From Bradyrhizobium sp. CCBAU 53351 (GTDB taxonomy: Bacteria; Pseudomonadota; Alphaproteobacteria; Rhizobiales; Xanthobacteraceae), in NCBI RefSeq assembly GCF_015291745.1, contig NZ_CP030060.1, positions 124,001 to 188,000 of the forward strand: a DNA stretch of 64,000 bases. The letters run 5' to 3'. The first letter of the stretch is position 1. Every line of letters starts with the position of its first letter. The translations under genes and the position numbers were made by a program. Shown here piece after piece: positions 48,540 through 60,080 of this stretch. Under the pieces are notes generated by a model. The model was given only the letters and a program-made list of their open reading frames with translations, made no database searches and was not told the DNA's origin.

Positions 48540-49949
48540 ATGCACGAGATCATCTGTCCCCACTGTGACAAGGCCTTCAAGGTTGATGAAGCCGGTTACG
48601 CGGACATCCTGAAGCAAGTCCGTGACGCGGATTTCGCTCAGCAGCTCCACGAACGGTTGGAGCTGGCCGAGCGTGACAAGCAGAGCGCCGTTGAATTGGC
48701 CAAGGCCCAGGTAAGCAGCGATCTGCAGAAGACCACGGCTGCTAAGGACGCTGAAATCCAGGAATTAAAGTCCAAGCTTGAGGGGAGCGGCGTTGCCCAG
48801 AAGCTCGCGGTTGCTGAAGCGCTCAGCGCCGTCGAAAAGGAGCGGGATAGACTCGCGAACGCGCTAGCTGAGTCCGAGCGCGAAAAGAAGGCGGCCTCGG
48901 AGCTTGCTGACGCGCTCCTGGCGAGCGAGCAGCACAAGATTGCTACTGCCAAGGAAAGGGAGATCCAGGATCTGAAGGCGAAGGTTCAGGCAGTTGAGCT
49001 TGAGAAGAAGCTCGCCGTGACTGAAGCGGTAGGTGCCCTCGAAAAAGAGCGTGATGAGCTGAAAAGCGGCATCAGTCGAGTACAGCTCGAAAAGCAGCTC
49101 TCCGAGCAATCGTTGAAGGATAAGTACGAAACCCAGATCAAAGATCGCGACGACGCCATCGAGCGTCTCAAGGATATGAAGGCCCGCCTCTCGACCAAGA
49201 TGGTGGGCGAGACCCTCGAGCAACACTGCGAGACTGAGTTTAACCGGGTCCGGTCGATGGCTTTTCCGCGCGCTTATTTCGAGAAGGACAACGACGCGCG
49301 GACCGGCAGCAAGGGCGATTACATTTTCCGCGACTCGGACGAGGCAGGCACTGAAATCATTTCGATCATGTTCGAGATGAAGAACGAGAGCGATAAGACC
49401 GCGACGAAAAGCAAAAACGAAGACTTTCTCAAAGAACTTGACCGGGATCGCATCGAGAAGGGCTGCGAGTACGCTATCTTGGTCTCATTGCTTGAACCGG
49501 ACAACGAGCTTTACAATGCCGGCATCGTCGACGTCTTCCACCGCTACCCAAAAATGTATGTCATCCGGCCGCAGTTCTTCCTGCCTATGATTACGCTCCT
49601 AAGGAACGCGGCAGTCAATTCGCTGAAGTACAAAACCGAGCTTGCGCTCGTGAAAGCGCAGAATGTCGATATAACCCAGTTTGAGAACCAGCTCGAATCG
49701 TTCAAAACCGCATTCTCAAAGAACTATGATCTTGCTTCCCGGCACTTTCAGACGGCTCTTACGGAGATCGACAAGTCGATCGATCATCTGCAGAAGACGA
49801 AGGATGCCTTGATCGGTGCGGATCGCAACCTGCGTCTTGCCAATGACAAGGCACAGGACGTGACGATTAAGAAGCTAACTCGGGGCAATCCGACAATGGC
49901 TGCGAAATTTGCGGAGCTTAAGAGCGCGCCTGCCGAAGCCGCGGAGTGA
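48540..49949 (+). CDS. DUF2130 coiled-coil protein, putative PD-(D/E)XK-type nuclease
   Basis: 469 residues. An N-terminal zinc-ribbon-like start ([20 protein letters not shown]) is followed by about 190 residues of coiled coil rich in Glu/Lys/Ala. A globular domain (residues ~225-390) has [40 protein letters not shown] and FEMKNESDK, then [20 protein letters not shown]. The D-x(n)-E-x-K pattern (GDYIF ... FEMK) fits a PD-(D/E)XK nuclease active site. The family is widespread and its biological role is not established; defence or DNA repair is a possibility only. It stands alone between transposon relics. Confidence 0.82.
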   Translation: MHEIICPHCDKAFKVDEAGYADILKQVRDADFAQQLHERLELAERDKQSAVELAKAQVSSDLQKTTAAKDAEIQELKSKLEGSGVAQKLAVAEALSAVEKERDRLANALAESEREKKAASELADALLASEQHKIATAKEREIQDLKAKVQAVELEKKLAVTEAVGALEKERDELKSGISRVQLEKQLSEQSLKDKYETQIKDRDDAIERLKDMKARLSTKMVGETLEQHCETEFNRVRSMAFPRAYFEKDNDARTGSKGDYIFRDSDEAGTEIISIMFEMKNESDKTATKSKNEDFLKELDRDRIEKGCEYAILVSLLEPDNELYNAGIVDVFHRYPKMYVIRPQFFLPMITLLRNAAVNSLKYKTELALVKAQNVDITQFENQLESFKTAFSKNYDLASRHFQTALTEIDKSIDHLQKTKDALIGADRNLRLANDKAQDVTIKKLTRGNPTMAAKFAELKSAPAEAAE

Positions 49950-50042
49950 GGCGGTCGAAGTATTGAGTCTGCGCGTAAAATCGTGTTTTCGAATTCACGA
50001 TGTCACGGCCTGACTGAAGAAGGCGGGCCGTTAGCCGAAGAT

Positions 50043-50106
50043 ATGACCAAAAACAAGGCGACGATTGCCGCAATGGCGGCCGGCGGCGCGGTCGCAATCA
50101 CATTGT
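50043..50106 (+). pseudogene. Start of a small exported protein cut by an IS element
   Basis: ATG at 50043 gives MTKNKATIAAMAAGGAVAIT, a signal-peptide-like start that runs straight into the left end of the IS5-type element (about 50107). No matching continuation is seen at the right end of the element (51650). Short, so evidence is limited. Confidence 0.35.
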
Positions 50107-51649
50107 CCTTAACTTGTCGTCCGTTAAGAAGCCGATTGTAGCGATGAGCGGTCGCTGGCGGCCGCGATGAAGGTGGTCAGGATCAGGCACCAAAGAGCCC
50201 TCAGCCAGGCGAGGACCCGGCGGAAGTTGTGACCGACGGCGGAGAGGATGACGTTAGCCGCATCGCCGGGGCGGCCTTTGAGGTAGCATCGGCCGAGGTG
50301 ACCATCGGTCTTCAGGTGTCCGATGATGGGCTCGATGGCGGAGCGGCGGCGCAACTCGCGCTTGATGACACCGAAGACGCCGCGCTTCTGGCCGGAAATG
50401 AAGACGCGACGAGGATTTTGCGCGTCATGGCCGCGGTATCCCTTGTCGACATAGGCCCGCTCGATCGCACAGCCGGTGAGTGTCTCGGTGCGGTCGATGA
50501 CGTCCCGCAAGGTGTGACCGTCGTACGGGTTATCGGGTAGCGCCCTGGCGTGCAGCACGAACAGGCCGCCTGGAGCACGGCGGTTGTTGGTGACGATGGA
50601 GGCTTTGACACCGAACTCGTAGGGTGCGGCGGCCTTGCCCTTGCCGATGCACTCGACCTCTGGAGCATGGAAGGAATACAGCTTCCAGCCGCGCTGGCGC
50701 TGCTGCTGCGAGCGGATCTGCGAGGCCCTGCCGAGCGGCAGGGCGAAGGCGTTCTCGAGCACGGCCTGACCTTCGATCTTGCGGCGGATATCGCGGATGA
50801 TCCGGCCCAACCGGCTGCGCAGGATGCGCAACTGCCGCTGATGCCGCTTGAATTGCTTGGCGTGGGCGTAGCGTCCCGCCATCATCGCCGCGGTCTTGGC
50901 AATGCGAAGATAGGACTGCCGCAGCTTGACCCCGTGCTTCCTCGCCAGGCGGTTGAGCCCCTTGATTGCCGCGTGCAGCAGCTTGGCATCGGTCGGGAAG
51001 GTGATGGCCTTTGGCTGCACCGTGGTGTCGACTGTGACCCGCTTGAGGTCCTGGCTGCGTAACGCGCCGGCCTCGTGCGCCACCCGCAGGCTCTCGGCCA
51101 ACAGCAGCTCCAGCTTGTCGCCGAGCCGCTTGCGCCAGTGGCTCAGGTCCGAGCGCTCGTGCGGGAAGGCGTGCTGGAAGAACTCTTCGCCGGTGAAGTA
51201 CTGGAAATACGGGTCGTGGACCCAGCGCTCGCACACCCCCTCATCGGACAGGCCGTAAATGTGCTTGAGCAGCAAGAGCCCGATCATGAAGCGGGTCGCG
51301 ATGCCCGGCCGACCGTTCTCGCTGTAGAGCGGCGCGATCTCGCCGTCGATCCAGTCCCAGTCGACCTTGCCGGCGAGCTGAACCAGCTCGTGCTTCATGT
51401 TGATGATCTGGTCCAGCCTGGCCCGGAACAGATCGCCCGATCCCGTCGCTTTGGGCTTCTTCGGTCGCATCGCCACCTCCGATGCGAGGACGGAATCATG
51501 ACTGGCGATTCGATGGAATCCTCAAAACGAAATTGCAGGGTTCCGATGCCCGAAGCATCAAAACCCTGCAATCCCAAAACAGGCAACAACGAATAATGCG
51601 ATCCCAGCTCAGTCGTTTAGCCGCTCTTCACGGACGACTAACTTTTGCG
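50107..51649 (-). mobile_element. IS5/IS1182-type insertion sequence
   Basis: Imperfect inverted ends: left CCTTAACTTGTCGTCCGTTA (50107 on), right read inward CGCAAAAGTTAGTCGTCCGT (51649 back). The shared core GTCGTCCGT, followed by an AAGA-like end, supports true termini. A clear target duplication was not identified. It contains one transposase gene. Confidence 0.7.
50124..51476 (-). CDS. IS5-superfamily transposase
   Basis: 450 residues. The N-terminal DUF772-type domain (ATRFMIGLLLLKHIYGLSDE, QYFTGEEFFQHAFPHERSDL) is followed by a DDE domain: VTVDTTVQPKAITFPTDAKL with the first Asp, AYVDKGYRGHDAQNPRR with the second Asp, and RRRSAIEPIIGHLKTDGHLG with the Glu. The frame is unbroken and full length for the ISs of this group, so it may be active. 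Confidence 0.9.
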   Translation of the reverse strand: MAMRPKKPKATGSGDLFRARLDQIINMKHELVQLAGKVDWDWIDGEIAPLYSENGRPGIATRFMIGLLLLKHIYGLSDEGVCERWVHDPYFQYFTGEEFFQHAFPHERSDLSHWRKRLGDKLELLLAESLRVAHEAGALRSQDLKRVTVDTTVQPKAITFPTDAKLLHAAIKGLNRLARKHGVKLRQSYLRIAKTAAMMAGRYAHAKQFKRHQRQLRILRSRLGRIIRDIRRKIEGQAVLENAFALPLGRASQIRSQQQRQRGWKLYSFHAPEVECIGKGKAAAPYEFGVKASIVTNNRRAPGGLFVLHARALPDNPYDGHTLRDVIDRTETLTGCAIERAYVDKGYRGHDAQNPRRVFISGQKRGVFGVIKRELRRRSAIEPIIGHLKTDGHLGRCYLKGRPGDAANVILSAVGHNFRRVLAWLRALWCLILTTFIAAASDRSSLQSAS

Positions 51650-51706
51650 ACGAACTGCGCGAGTAGCGGCTTGAGGTGCGTACCCTGGGCGCCCGCAACA
51701 ACCGAC

Positions 51707-53656
<1,950 letters not shown>

Positions 53657-53672
53657 CGCCGCTCTCTTTCGA

Positions 53673-56600
53673 TCATGAAGCTTCGCGGTCGCGGTGGCCG
53701 TAAAGACGAGCGGCCGCTTCCTGCGACAGACGTCCTTCGAAGACGTCCCTCTCGATCAACGCCGCCGGTCGTTCCTTCGGGTTGCCGAGACCACCACCGC
53801 CGGGCGTATGGATCACCAGCCGGTCGCCCGCCTCGATCGTCTGAAGCCCCTTGCCGGCGATCGGCCGTCCGGACGCGAGGCCGACATAGCCCGCCCCGCC
53901 GTTCTCGCCGCCCAGGCGTCCTCGCGCCGGATTCTTGACGCGCTCGAAGGCGGCGCTGAGCCGGAACGCGGTGCCGTCGGCGTTCTCGACCTCGATGATT
54001 TGGCCGAGACCACCGCGCGTGCGCCCCGGACCGCCGCTGTCTATGCGGAGCTCCTTGCGCCAGAACACGAAGGGGATCTGCGTTTCCGCGATCTCGATTG
54101 GCATGCACTGGATGCCCGTTGGGAACGCTGTCGCCGACAAGCCGTCCTTTGTGAAGCGGGCTCCCATACCGCCGCTGGTGGTAACCGTCAACGAGTAGTT
54201 GCGCCCCTTGCGCTCTCCGACTGTGAAGGTCCCGCGCAGTGCGATATTCCACATGCACGAACTGCCCTCGGCGGGGATGCGCTCCGGCAGGATTTGCAAG
54301 AGGCAGCCAAACACCAGATCCGGCAGCATCTGGCCGATCACGTGCCGCGCTCCGACGGGCGAGGGCTTCCTGGCGTTGACGATGCAACCCTCCGGCGCGA
54401 GGACCTTCAACAGGGACAGAGATCCGGCATTGTTGGGAATGTCGTCAGCGATGGCGCAACTGATGGCGAAGGACGTGTAGGCGGTCGCGTAAGTCAAGGG
54501 AACGTTGATGCCCTTAATCACCGCGGGGGCGCTGCCGGCAAAGTCGACAACGATGCCGTCCTCGTTAATCGTCAGTGCGGCCCGGAGCGTCAGCGGCTCG
54601 TTGTAGCCGTCGACGATCATCTCGTTTCTCCAAGTTCCCTTCGGAAGCGACACGATCTCCTTAAGCACCGCTTGGCGGGAGCGCTCGAGAATGAAGTCGG
54701 CGAGCTCCGAAAGATCATCGAGGCGAAACTCTGTCATTGTCTCTTGAAGCCGCCTGACGCCGACATCGTTGCACGCCGCGAGCGAGTAGGTATCCCCGAT
54801 GGTGTCGACCGGAAGCCGCGTGTTAGCTTCGATCACCGCCATGAGCGTCTCGTTGACCGTGCCGGCGTCGATTAGCTTGATCAACGGAATGTAGAGACCT
54901 TCCGCAAATACGTCCGGAGCTTCAGTCCCCGCGCCCAGCCCGCCAATGTCCATGAGATGGCTGGTGCAGGCGAACAGAGCGACACACTTGTCTTTGTGGA
55001 AGCAAGGCGTGACAACGACGAAGTCGTTGAGGTGGCCGGTTCCGAGCCACGGGTCGTTGGTGATATAGGCGTCGCCCGGCTTCATCGTTGTGGTCGGAAA
55101 GCGACCCAGAAAGTGTTTCACGGACTCTGCCATCGTGTTCACGTGGCCCGGCGTGCCGGTCACGGCCTGCGCCAACATCCGGCCGTAAAGGTCGAATACG
55201 CCGACCGAGACGTCGCCGCAGGCGCGGACTAGTGGACTGAAGGCGGTGCGGATCAGAATCTGCGCCTGCTCCTCAACGAGGGCCAGCAGACGATTCCAGA
55301 GGACTTGATGGTGGATCGCGGAATTTAGATTTCGGGTTTCGACCGCCTGTTCCGAGGCGGCGATCCGCTGCATGACGATGCTGCCGTCCCCGTCGATGGA
55401 GGCGGAGAAGCGTGATGTGATGAAGGTCGTGGTCTCGTCCTCCACGATGAGTGCCGGGCCGCGGATGGTCAATCCATTTGCCATCTGCGAACGATTGTAG
55501 GCGGGGACAACGATGGACTTCGAGGCCGTGCCATCAAAGACCTCGCGCACGCCTGCATCCGATGGCTCGCCGATGTTCCAAATGAGAGCTGTCGGTTCGA
55601 CGGATTTGCGCGTCGTCGAGACAGTCACCGACCAGCTCAGGACCTCGATGGCAGCGCCCGGAATGAACCGGGTGAAGAGGCGTCCGTAGAGATCCTCAAA
55701 CCATTCGCGCAGCACGGTGCCCGTCAGAGGCTTGGACCGGTCCGGCAGGACAACCGAGATTTCATGACCCTGGCCCACGTAGCGCATGTGCGCCACGCAA
55801 CGCTCGACGAGCTCTGCGCCCTCGGTCTTCACCAGGGCGATGGTGTCGGCCGCCAAGGCGTCGAGAAAAGCGCCGATCTCGGCTGGATCGACGGAAGCGA
55901 GATTGACGTGCTTGCTCCGGATCAGTTCAAAGGAGATCGGCGCCTCTAGGAATCCGACCGCCGAGCCGACGCCCGCGTTGCGCGGCACGACCACCTTGCG
56001 GATGCCGACCTTCTCGGCAACCCAAGCGGCGTGCAGTGGGGCCGCACCGCCGAATGCGATCATCGTATAGTCGGCGATGGGCTCGCCGCGTTCGGCTGCG
56101 TGCACGCGGACCGCGCTCGCCATGCTTTCGCACACGGTCTCGGTGATGGCGAAGGCCGCCGTTTTGCTCGAAAGGCCGAGCTTCTTGCCAACGGCGGCGT
56201 CGAGCGCACGGGAGGCTGCCTGCGGATCGAGTTGAACTCGTCCGCCCGCGAACGCGCCGGGATCCAAGAGCCCTAGCGCGAGGTCGGCGTCGGTCACTGT
56301 CGCCCCGGACCCACCACCCGGGTAACAGGCCGGCCCCGGCTGCGAGCCCGCGCTCTGCGGACCGACGGTGACCCTGCGGAGCCGGTCGACGCCTGCGATG
56401 GATCCGCCGCCCGCTCCGATCTCGACGAGCTCGACGGCTGGGATCCGCAGCGGCAGCCCGCTGCCCTTCATAAAGCGGTGCGTCCGGTCGACCTCGAACG
56501 AGTTGGCGGTGACCGGCTCGCCGTCCTGAATTAGGCAGACCTTTGCGGTCGTACCGCCCATATCGAAAGAGACGACCCGCTTGTCCCCAAGCCTGCGGGC

Positions 56601-57428
56601 GCGCTGTGCGGCGTAGATCGCTCCGCCCGCGGGGCCGGACTCGACCAGCCGGATCGGATAGCGTTTGGCGGTCTCGATGGAAGTCAGACCGCCTCCGGAC
56701 GTCACTAGGAAAAGCCGACCGGTGAAGCCCGCTGCCGTGAGCGCCGCCTCCATCCTTTCAAGATAGCCGTTGATGAGCGGCTTCACGTAGGCGTTGGCGG
56801 CCGCTGTTGACGTGCGTTCGTACTCCCGGATTTCCGGGCAGACGTCGGACGACATTGTGATCGACAGGTCGGGCATCTGCCCGGCGAGGAAGCGCGCGGC
56901 CTTCCGTTCATGCTCCGAATTCGCATATGAATGCAGGAAAGCGATCGCCACGCTCTCGACAAGGCTTTTCCTGAGTTTGTTGACGATTTCGGCGAGCTCC
57001 GCGAGATCCAGTTCGAGCTTGACGTCGCCCTTTGCGTCGATGCGCTCGGCCACGGTGTAGCGGCGCTCTCTGGGTATCAGCGGCAGAGGCTTGGTTAGTT
57101 GCAGATCGTACTGGTCGTAACGCCCCTCACTGCCGACTTCCAACACGTCGCGGAAGCCAGCGGTCGCGATTAGTGCCGTCTTCGCGCCTTTACGTTCGAG
57201 CACCGCGTTCGTCGCAAGCGTCGTGCCATGGATGAAGACGTCGACTTTCGAGAAGTCGAGGTTGACCGTCGCGAGAAGCTGCTTCGCGCCGTTCATCAAC
57301 CCGACCTCGGGCTGCGCAACCGTAGTGAGGACCTTGCGGGTGACCCTGCCGAAGGGGCCATCGAGCACCACGTCGGTGAACGTGCCGCCGATGTCAATGG
57401 CAAGGCGGGTTTCGATCTTCTTGGTCAA
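53673..57428 (-). CDS. Fused hydantoinase/oxoprolinase (HyuA-HyuB)
   Basis: 1,251 residues. Residues 1-190 are the Hydant_A N-terminal domain (RLAIDIGGTFTDVVLDGPFG). Residues ~200-520 are the Hydantoinase_A ATPase-like domain (VTSGGGLTSIETAKRYPIRL, SFDMGGTTAKVCLIQDGEPV, GAGGGSIAGVDRLRRVTVGP). A C-terminal HyuA domain follows, then from about residue 705 the Hydantoinase_B domain (WNRLLALVEEQAQILIRTAF, VNTMAESVKHFLGRFPTTTM, GDAYITNDPWLGTGHLNDFV, GGGGLGNPKERPAALIERDV). Such fusions act as ATP-dependent 5-oxoprolinases or N-methylhydantoinases, hydrolysing cyclic amides. Here the substrate cannot be read, but the operon with an RraA protein and an aminotransferase suggests a lactam or hydantoin leading to an amino/keto acid. 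Confidence 0.92.
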   Translation of the reverse strand: MTKKIETRLAIDIGGTFTDVVLDGPFGRVTRKVLTTVAQPEVGLMNGAKQLLATVNLDFSKVDVFIHGTTLATNAVLERKGAKTALIATAGFRDVLEVGSEGRYDQYDLQLTKPLPLIPRERRYTVAERIDAKGDVKLELDLAELAEIVNKLRKSLVESVAIAFLHSYANSEHERKAARFLAGQMPDLSITMSSDVCPEIREYERTSTAAANAYVKPLINGYLERMEAALTAAGFTGRLFLVTSGGGLTSIETAKRYPIRLVESGPAGGAIYAAQRARRLGDKRVVSFDMGGTTAKVCLIQDGEPVTANSFEVDRTHRFMKGSGLPLRIPAVELVEIGAGGGSIAGVDRLRRVTVGPQSAGSQPGPACYPGGGSGATVTDADLALGLLDPGAFAGGRVQLDPQAASRALDAAVGKKLGLSSKTAAFAITETVCESMASAVRVHAAERGEPIADYTMIAFGGAAPLHAAWVAEKVGIRKVVVPRNAGVGSAVGFLEAPISFELIRSKHVNLASVDPAEIGAFLDALAADTIALVKTEGAELVERCVAHMRYVGQGHEISVVLPDRSKPLTGTVLREWFEDLYGRLFTRFIPGAAIEVLSWSVTVSTTRKSVEPTALIWNIGEPSDAGVREVFDGTASKSIVVPAYNRSQMANGLTIRGPALIVEDETTTFITSRFSASIDGDGSIVMQRIAASEQAVETRNLNSAIHHQVLWNRLLALVEEQAQILIRTAFSPLVRACGDVSVGVFDLYGRMLAQAVTGTPGHVNTMAESVKHFLGRFPTTTMKPGDAYITNDPWLGTGHLNDFVVVTPCFHKDKCVALFACTSHLMDIGGLGAGTEAPDVFAEGLYIPLIKLIDAGTVNETLMAVIEANTRLPVDTIGDTYSLAACNDVGVRRLQETMTEFRLDDLSELADFILERSRQAVLKEIVSLPKGTWRNEMIVDGYNEPLTLRAALTINEDGIVVDFAGSAPAVIKGINVPLTYATAYTSFAISCAIADDIPNNAGSLSLLKVLAPEGCIVNARKPSPVGARHVIGQMLPDLVFGCLLQILPERIPAEGSSCMWNIALRGTFTVGERKGRNYSLTVTTSGGMGARFTKDGLSATAFPTGIQCMPIEIAETQIPFVFWRKELRIDSGGPGRTRGGLGQIIEVENADGTAFRLSAAFERVKNPARGRLGGENGGAGYVGLASGRPIAGKGLQTIEAGDRLVIHTPGGGGLGNPKERPAALIERDVFEGRLSQEAAARLYGHRDREAS

Positions 57429-57453
57429 GGAATGTCTCCGACAGATCCGGTGC

Positions 57454-58254
57454 TCATATGAGAAGCGACTTCAATGATTCCGCTTTCCGTCCGCACAATC
57501 CGACGAAGCGGTCGAATTCGTCATTGGTCAGCGTAGGCGATTTTTTGCAGTTGAGATTAAGCGTTCCGAAGATCGAGCCGTCGTGCCGATACAAAGGGAA
57601 CGCAACTGTGCGCCATCCCATGACGAACTCGTCTTCCATCACGCTGTAGCCGCGTTTGCGCGCGGCCATGATCTCGGACTTGATGACTGCTTTATCGGTC
57701 TGCGTCGCCTCTGTCTGTGCGACCGGCTTCAGTTTCGCCAAGTAGGAGGTGAGCTCGTTTTCGGTCTTCTGGCCCAGCAGCACGCGACCGGCCGCGGTGC
57801 AGTAGGCGGGAAACCGCGTGCCCACCCCTAGCGATCGCGACATCAGTTGTTCGGGCATCGTGTAGGCGACGACGAGCACCTCTGCGCCGTCGAGGACGCC
57901 GACCAGACAGGATTGTCCTGTGATCCGCGAGAGCTCTTCACAGGCAGGCTGCAGCACCTGGGCGTGACCGCCGCTCGCAAGGTAGGACGTCGCAAAACGG
58001 ACGACCTTTGGCGTCAGCCTGAAAGTACGACCCGAAGTCTCTGCATAGCCAAGCGTGGTCAGGGTGTGCAGGATCCTGCGGACGCTCGGCTTGGGAAGAT
58101 CCGTCGCCCTTGCCAGATCGCTGATAGTCGGAGGCTCGCGATGATTGCCAAGTGTCTCGATGACGCTCAGGCTGCGCGATAGCACTTCGAGGAAATCGGG
58201 CCCGCGGCCCGCTGCCTGACGTCTTTCGGTGTCTTCGGCTCGCAACTTCGTCAT
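57454..58254 (-). CDS. IclR-family transcriptional regulator
   Basis: 266 residues from the ATG at 58254, GGAGA just upstream. An N-terminal winged HTH (REPPTISDLARATDLPKPSV, RRILHTLTTLGYAET) is followed by the IclR effector domain (SCLVGVLDGAEVLVVAYTMP, FPAYCTAAGRVLLGQKTENE, VMGWRTVAFPLYRHDGSIFG). It lies between the TTT binding-protein gene and the hydantoinase gene on the same strand, so it likely controls both; the ligand is probably the transported compound or its product. The HyuAB start is 26 bases downstream. Confidence 0.93.
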   Translation of the reverse strand: MTKLRAEDTERRQAAGRGPDFLEVLSRSLSVIETLGNHREPPTISDLARATDLPKPSVRRILHTLTTLGYAETSGRTFRLTPKVVRFATSYLASGGHAQVLQPACEELSRITGQSCLVGVLDGAEVLVVAYTMPEQLMSRSLGVGTRFPAYCTAAGRVLLGQKTENELTSYLAKLKPVAQTEATQTDKAVIKSEIMAARKRGYSVMEDEFVMGWRTVAFPLYRHDGSIFGTLNLNCKKSPTLTNDEFDRFVGLCGRKAESLKSLLI

Positions 58255-58443
58255 ATTGCATTCTCCGCGGCTGGACGGAAGCCCCGGGTCTCTGCCGCGT
58301 CGGCTACGACGATCTGCGGCGTGCAGTGATTCGGCAGGTGCCTGCATGGGTCGAAGCTGACGTCTGACAACCAGCCAAAGTCCATTTTGCGCTCGTGGCG
58401 TTCTACGAGATTACGGAGTTCACTCCTGGCGGGTTGTTGAGTT

Positions 58444-59418
58444 TCAGTTAATAACCAGGCCAAGCCGCGAGACAAGACTTGTCCATGCTTCTTGCGTCGC
58501 GGCGACCTCGGAGGCGGCATCACGACCAACGCTTGGCTTGCCGACGACGAAATTCTGCTTCATGATATTTTGCATCGCGCTGGTTGAAACGATCTTGGTA
58601 AAAGTCTTCTCGAGGATATCCGTTATCTCCGCGGGAAGCTTTGCCGGACCAAACAGGCCAATGAAGCCGCCTCGCCAATCGAATTCGGCAGGATAGCCCA
58701 GGTTCTTAAATGTCGGAATGTTTGCAAAGCCGTCGACTTCATCGGGCGATAGCATCGCCAAAGCTTTGACCGTACGGGCCTCGATTTGAGGCGCTATCGT
58801 GCTCATCGTGCCCATTGCGCAGGCCACTTGGTTACTCAACAGATCGTTGAGCATCGGCGCTTCGCCCTTGTAGGGCACATGAACCATCTCGAGCTTGTTA
58901 TAGTCGGAAAATAGCTGCTGAAAAGCATGGCTCGTGGTGCCGGCGCCAAAAGTGCCGTATGCAAGTCTTTTGCCGCGAGCGTAGGCGACAAATTCTTCCA
59001 TCGTGTTGGCGGGAGACAGGGCGGGGACCACGAGTGGCATCACGGTCCGGCCGAGCGAGCCGATCGTCGTGAAATCGTCCACCGCATCATAGAGTTTCTG
59101 GGCGGCAACGGCCGGCGCCTGTACAAGGCTCGACGAATTGAAGAGCAAGGTGTGGCCATCAGGGTTAGCGCGCGCGACCTCTAAAGAGCCAATCATGCCC
59201 CCAGCTCCCGCGCGGTTATCCACGATCACCGTCTGGCCAAGCTCGGTCGAAAGGGTTTGTCCTAGCGACCGAGACAGCACGTCGACAACGCCGCCGGCAG
59301 GGAATGGGCAGACCAACCTTATCGTTCTGGTCGGATAACTGGCAGACCGGGCAAAAGGCGCATTGGCCATGACGGCCGTCCCAATAACGCCGACGTGGAA
59401 TAACCGTCGCGTAATCAT
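58444..59418 (-). CDS. Tripartite tricarboxylate transporter-type substrate-binding protein (Bug family)
   Basis: 324 residues from the ATG at 59418 (GCGGAGAC upstream). A signal peptide (LFHVGVIGTAVMANAPFARS) is followed by the Bug/TctC signature YPTRTIRLVCPFPAGGVVDV. It further carries LGQTVIVDNRAGAGGMIGSL, MVHVPYKGEAPMLNDLLSNQ and GFIGLFGPAKLPAEITDILE. These periplasmic receptors bind carboxylates. No membrane components (TctA/TctB) are in the window, which is common for Bug proteins. A GTAC-rich palindromic region lies just upstream (59431-59454). Confidence 0.92.
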   Translation of the reverse strand: MITRRLFHVGVIGTAVMANAPFARSASYPTRTIRLVCPFPAGGVVDVLSRSLGQTLSTELGQTVIVDNRAGAGGMIGSLEVARANPDGHTLLFNSSSLVQAPAVAAQKLYDAVDDFTTIGSLGRTVMPLVVPALSPANTMEEFVAYARGKRLAYGTFGAGTTSHAFQQLFSDYNKLEMVHVPYKGEAPMLNDLLSNQVACAMGTMSTIAPQIEARTVKALAMLSPDEVDGFANIPTFKNLGYPAEFDWRGGFIGLFGPAKLPAEITDILEKTFTKIVSTSAMQNIMKQNFVVGKPSVGRDAASEVAATQEAWTSLVSRLGLVIN

Positions 59419-59430
59419 GCTGTCTCCGCT

Positions 59431-59454
59431 CGTACGTTCAGCGTACATTTGTAC
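59431..59454. promoter_or_regulatory. Palindromic operator candidate upstream of the Bug-type binding protein
   Basis: CGTACGTTCAGCGTACATTT then GTAC. It contains the palindrome CGTACG and the inverted repeat CGTAC-ATTT-GTACG, centred about 31 bases upstream of the translational start at 59418. A likely target of the nearby IclR-family regulator, by position only. Confidence 0.45.
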
Positions 59455-59689
59455 GTAGTGGAGCACAGATTGCACGAGATCGTCAAACTCTAAAAACGTC
59501 GTCCCGTGCCCGCCCTGGTATGCCGACGTCGCCCGAGAATAGAATCTCGGAATCCATTTCCAGGATGAAGAGGCTGAGCGAAGTATCGAGATTACGCACA
59601 GTCCTCGCGCGCATGCCGACCTCCGCGCTGTTGGTAGGAGCGGCGATAGCGCAGCTTCTTCGCCGGTCGCTCAGATGCCGACACGATCT

Positions 59690-60080
59690 CGCTACAATTC
59701 CGGGATGCTGACGGAGAGGTTTGCGATGCGCCAGTCGCGTGCGGCCGGCGACAAGCTGTTCGTCGACTGCGCTGGCGACCGCGGGGGTGATCGAGGGATT
59801 CGCCGGCGAACGGCGCACCGCGCCGACATCGCGAAAGCGATCAACTTGCTGCTGAACCGGTGGGCCGCGTTCACCCGCTTCCCTCACCAACAACGCTGCT
59901 GAACAGCGCGAGGGTGTCGGCCGGCAGATGAAACTCGACCTTCGCCGGCTCAGACGCCGGTAATCACCGTGCTAGAGGGCGTCTACACGATCATCGAACC
60001 TGCAAGATGACCGATGATGATCCCAAAGCGTGGCTCTCGGACGTCCTGCGCGGCTACTTGTGCGTCCAGCCAACAGAGTC
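59690..60080 (+). mobile_element. Chimeric transposase relic (IstA-like plus IS66 TnpC-like)
   Basis: From about 59727 the frame reads MRQSRAAGDKLFVDCAGDRG, resembling the IS21 IstA segment (AAGxKxFVDYAGD). About 59840 on reads KAINLLLNRWAAFTRF, like the C-terminal part of IS66 TnpC, and 60007 on reads MTDDDPKAWLSDVLRGYL, the TnpC tail. The pieces are short, frame-broken and from two families. Confidence 0.6.

Noticed and set aside
53694..54875. A 393-codon ORF on the plus strand
   Set aside because: It is the complement shadow of the fused hydantoinase gene.
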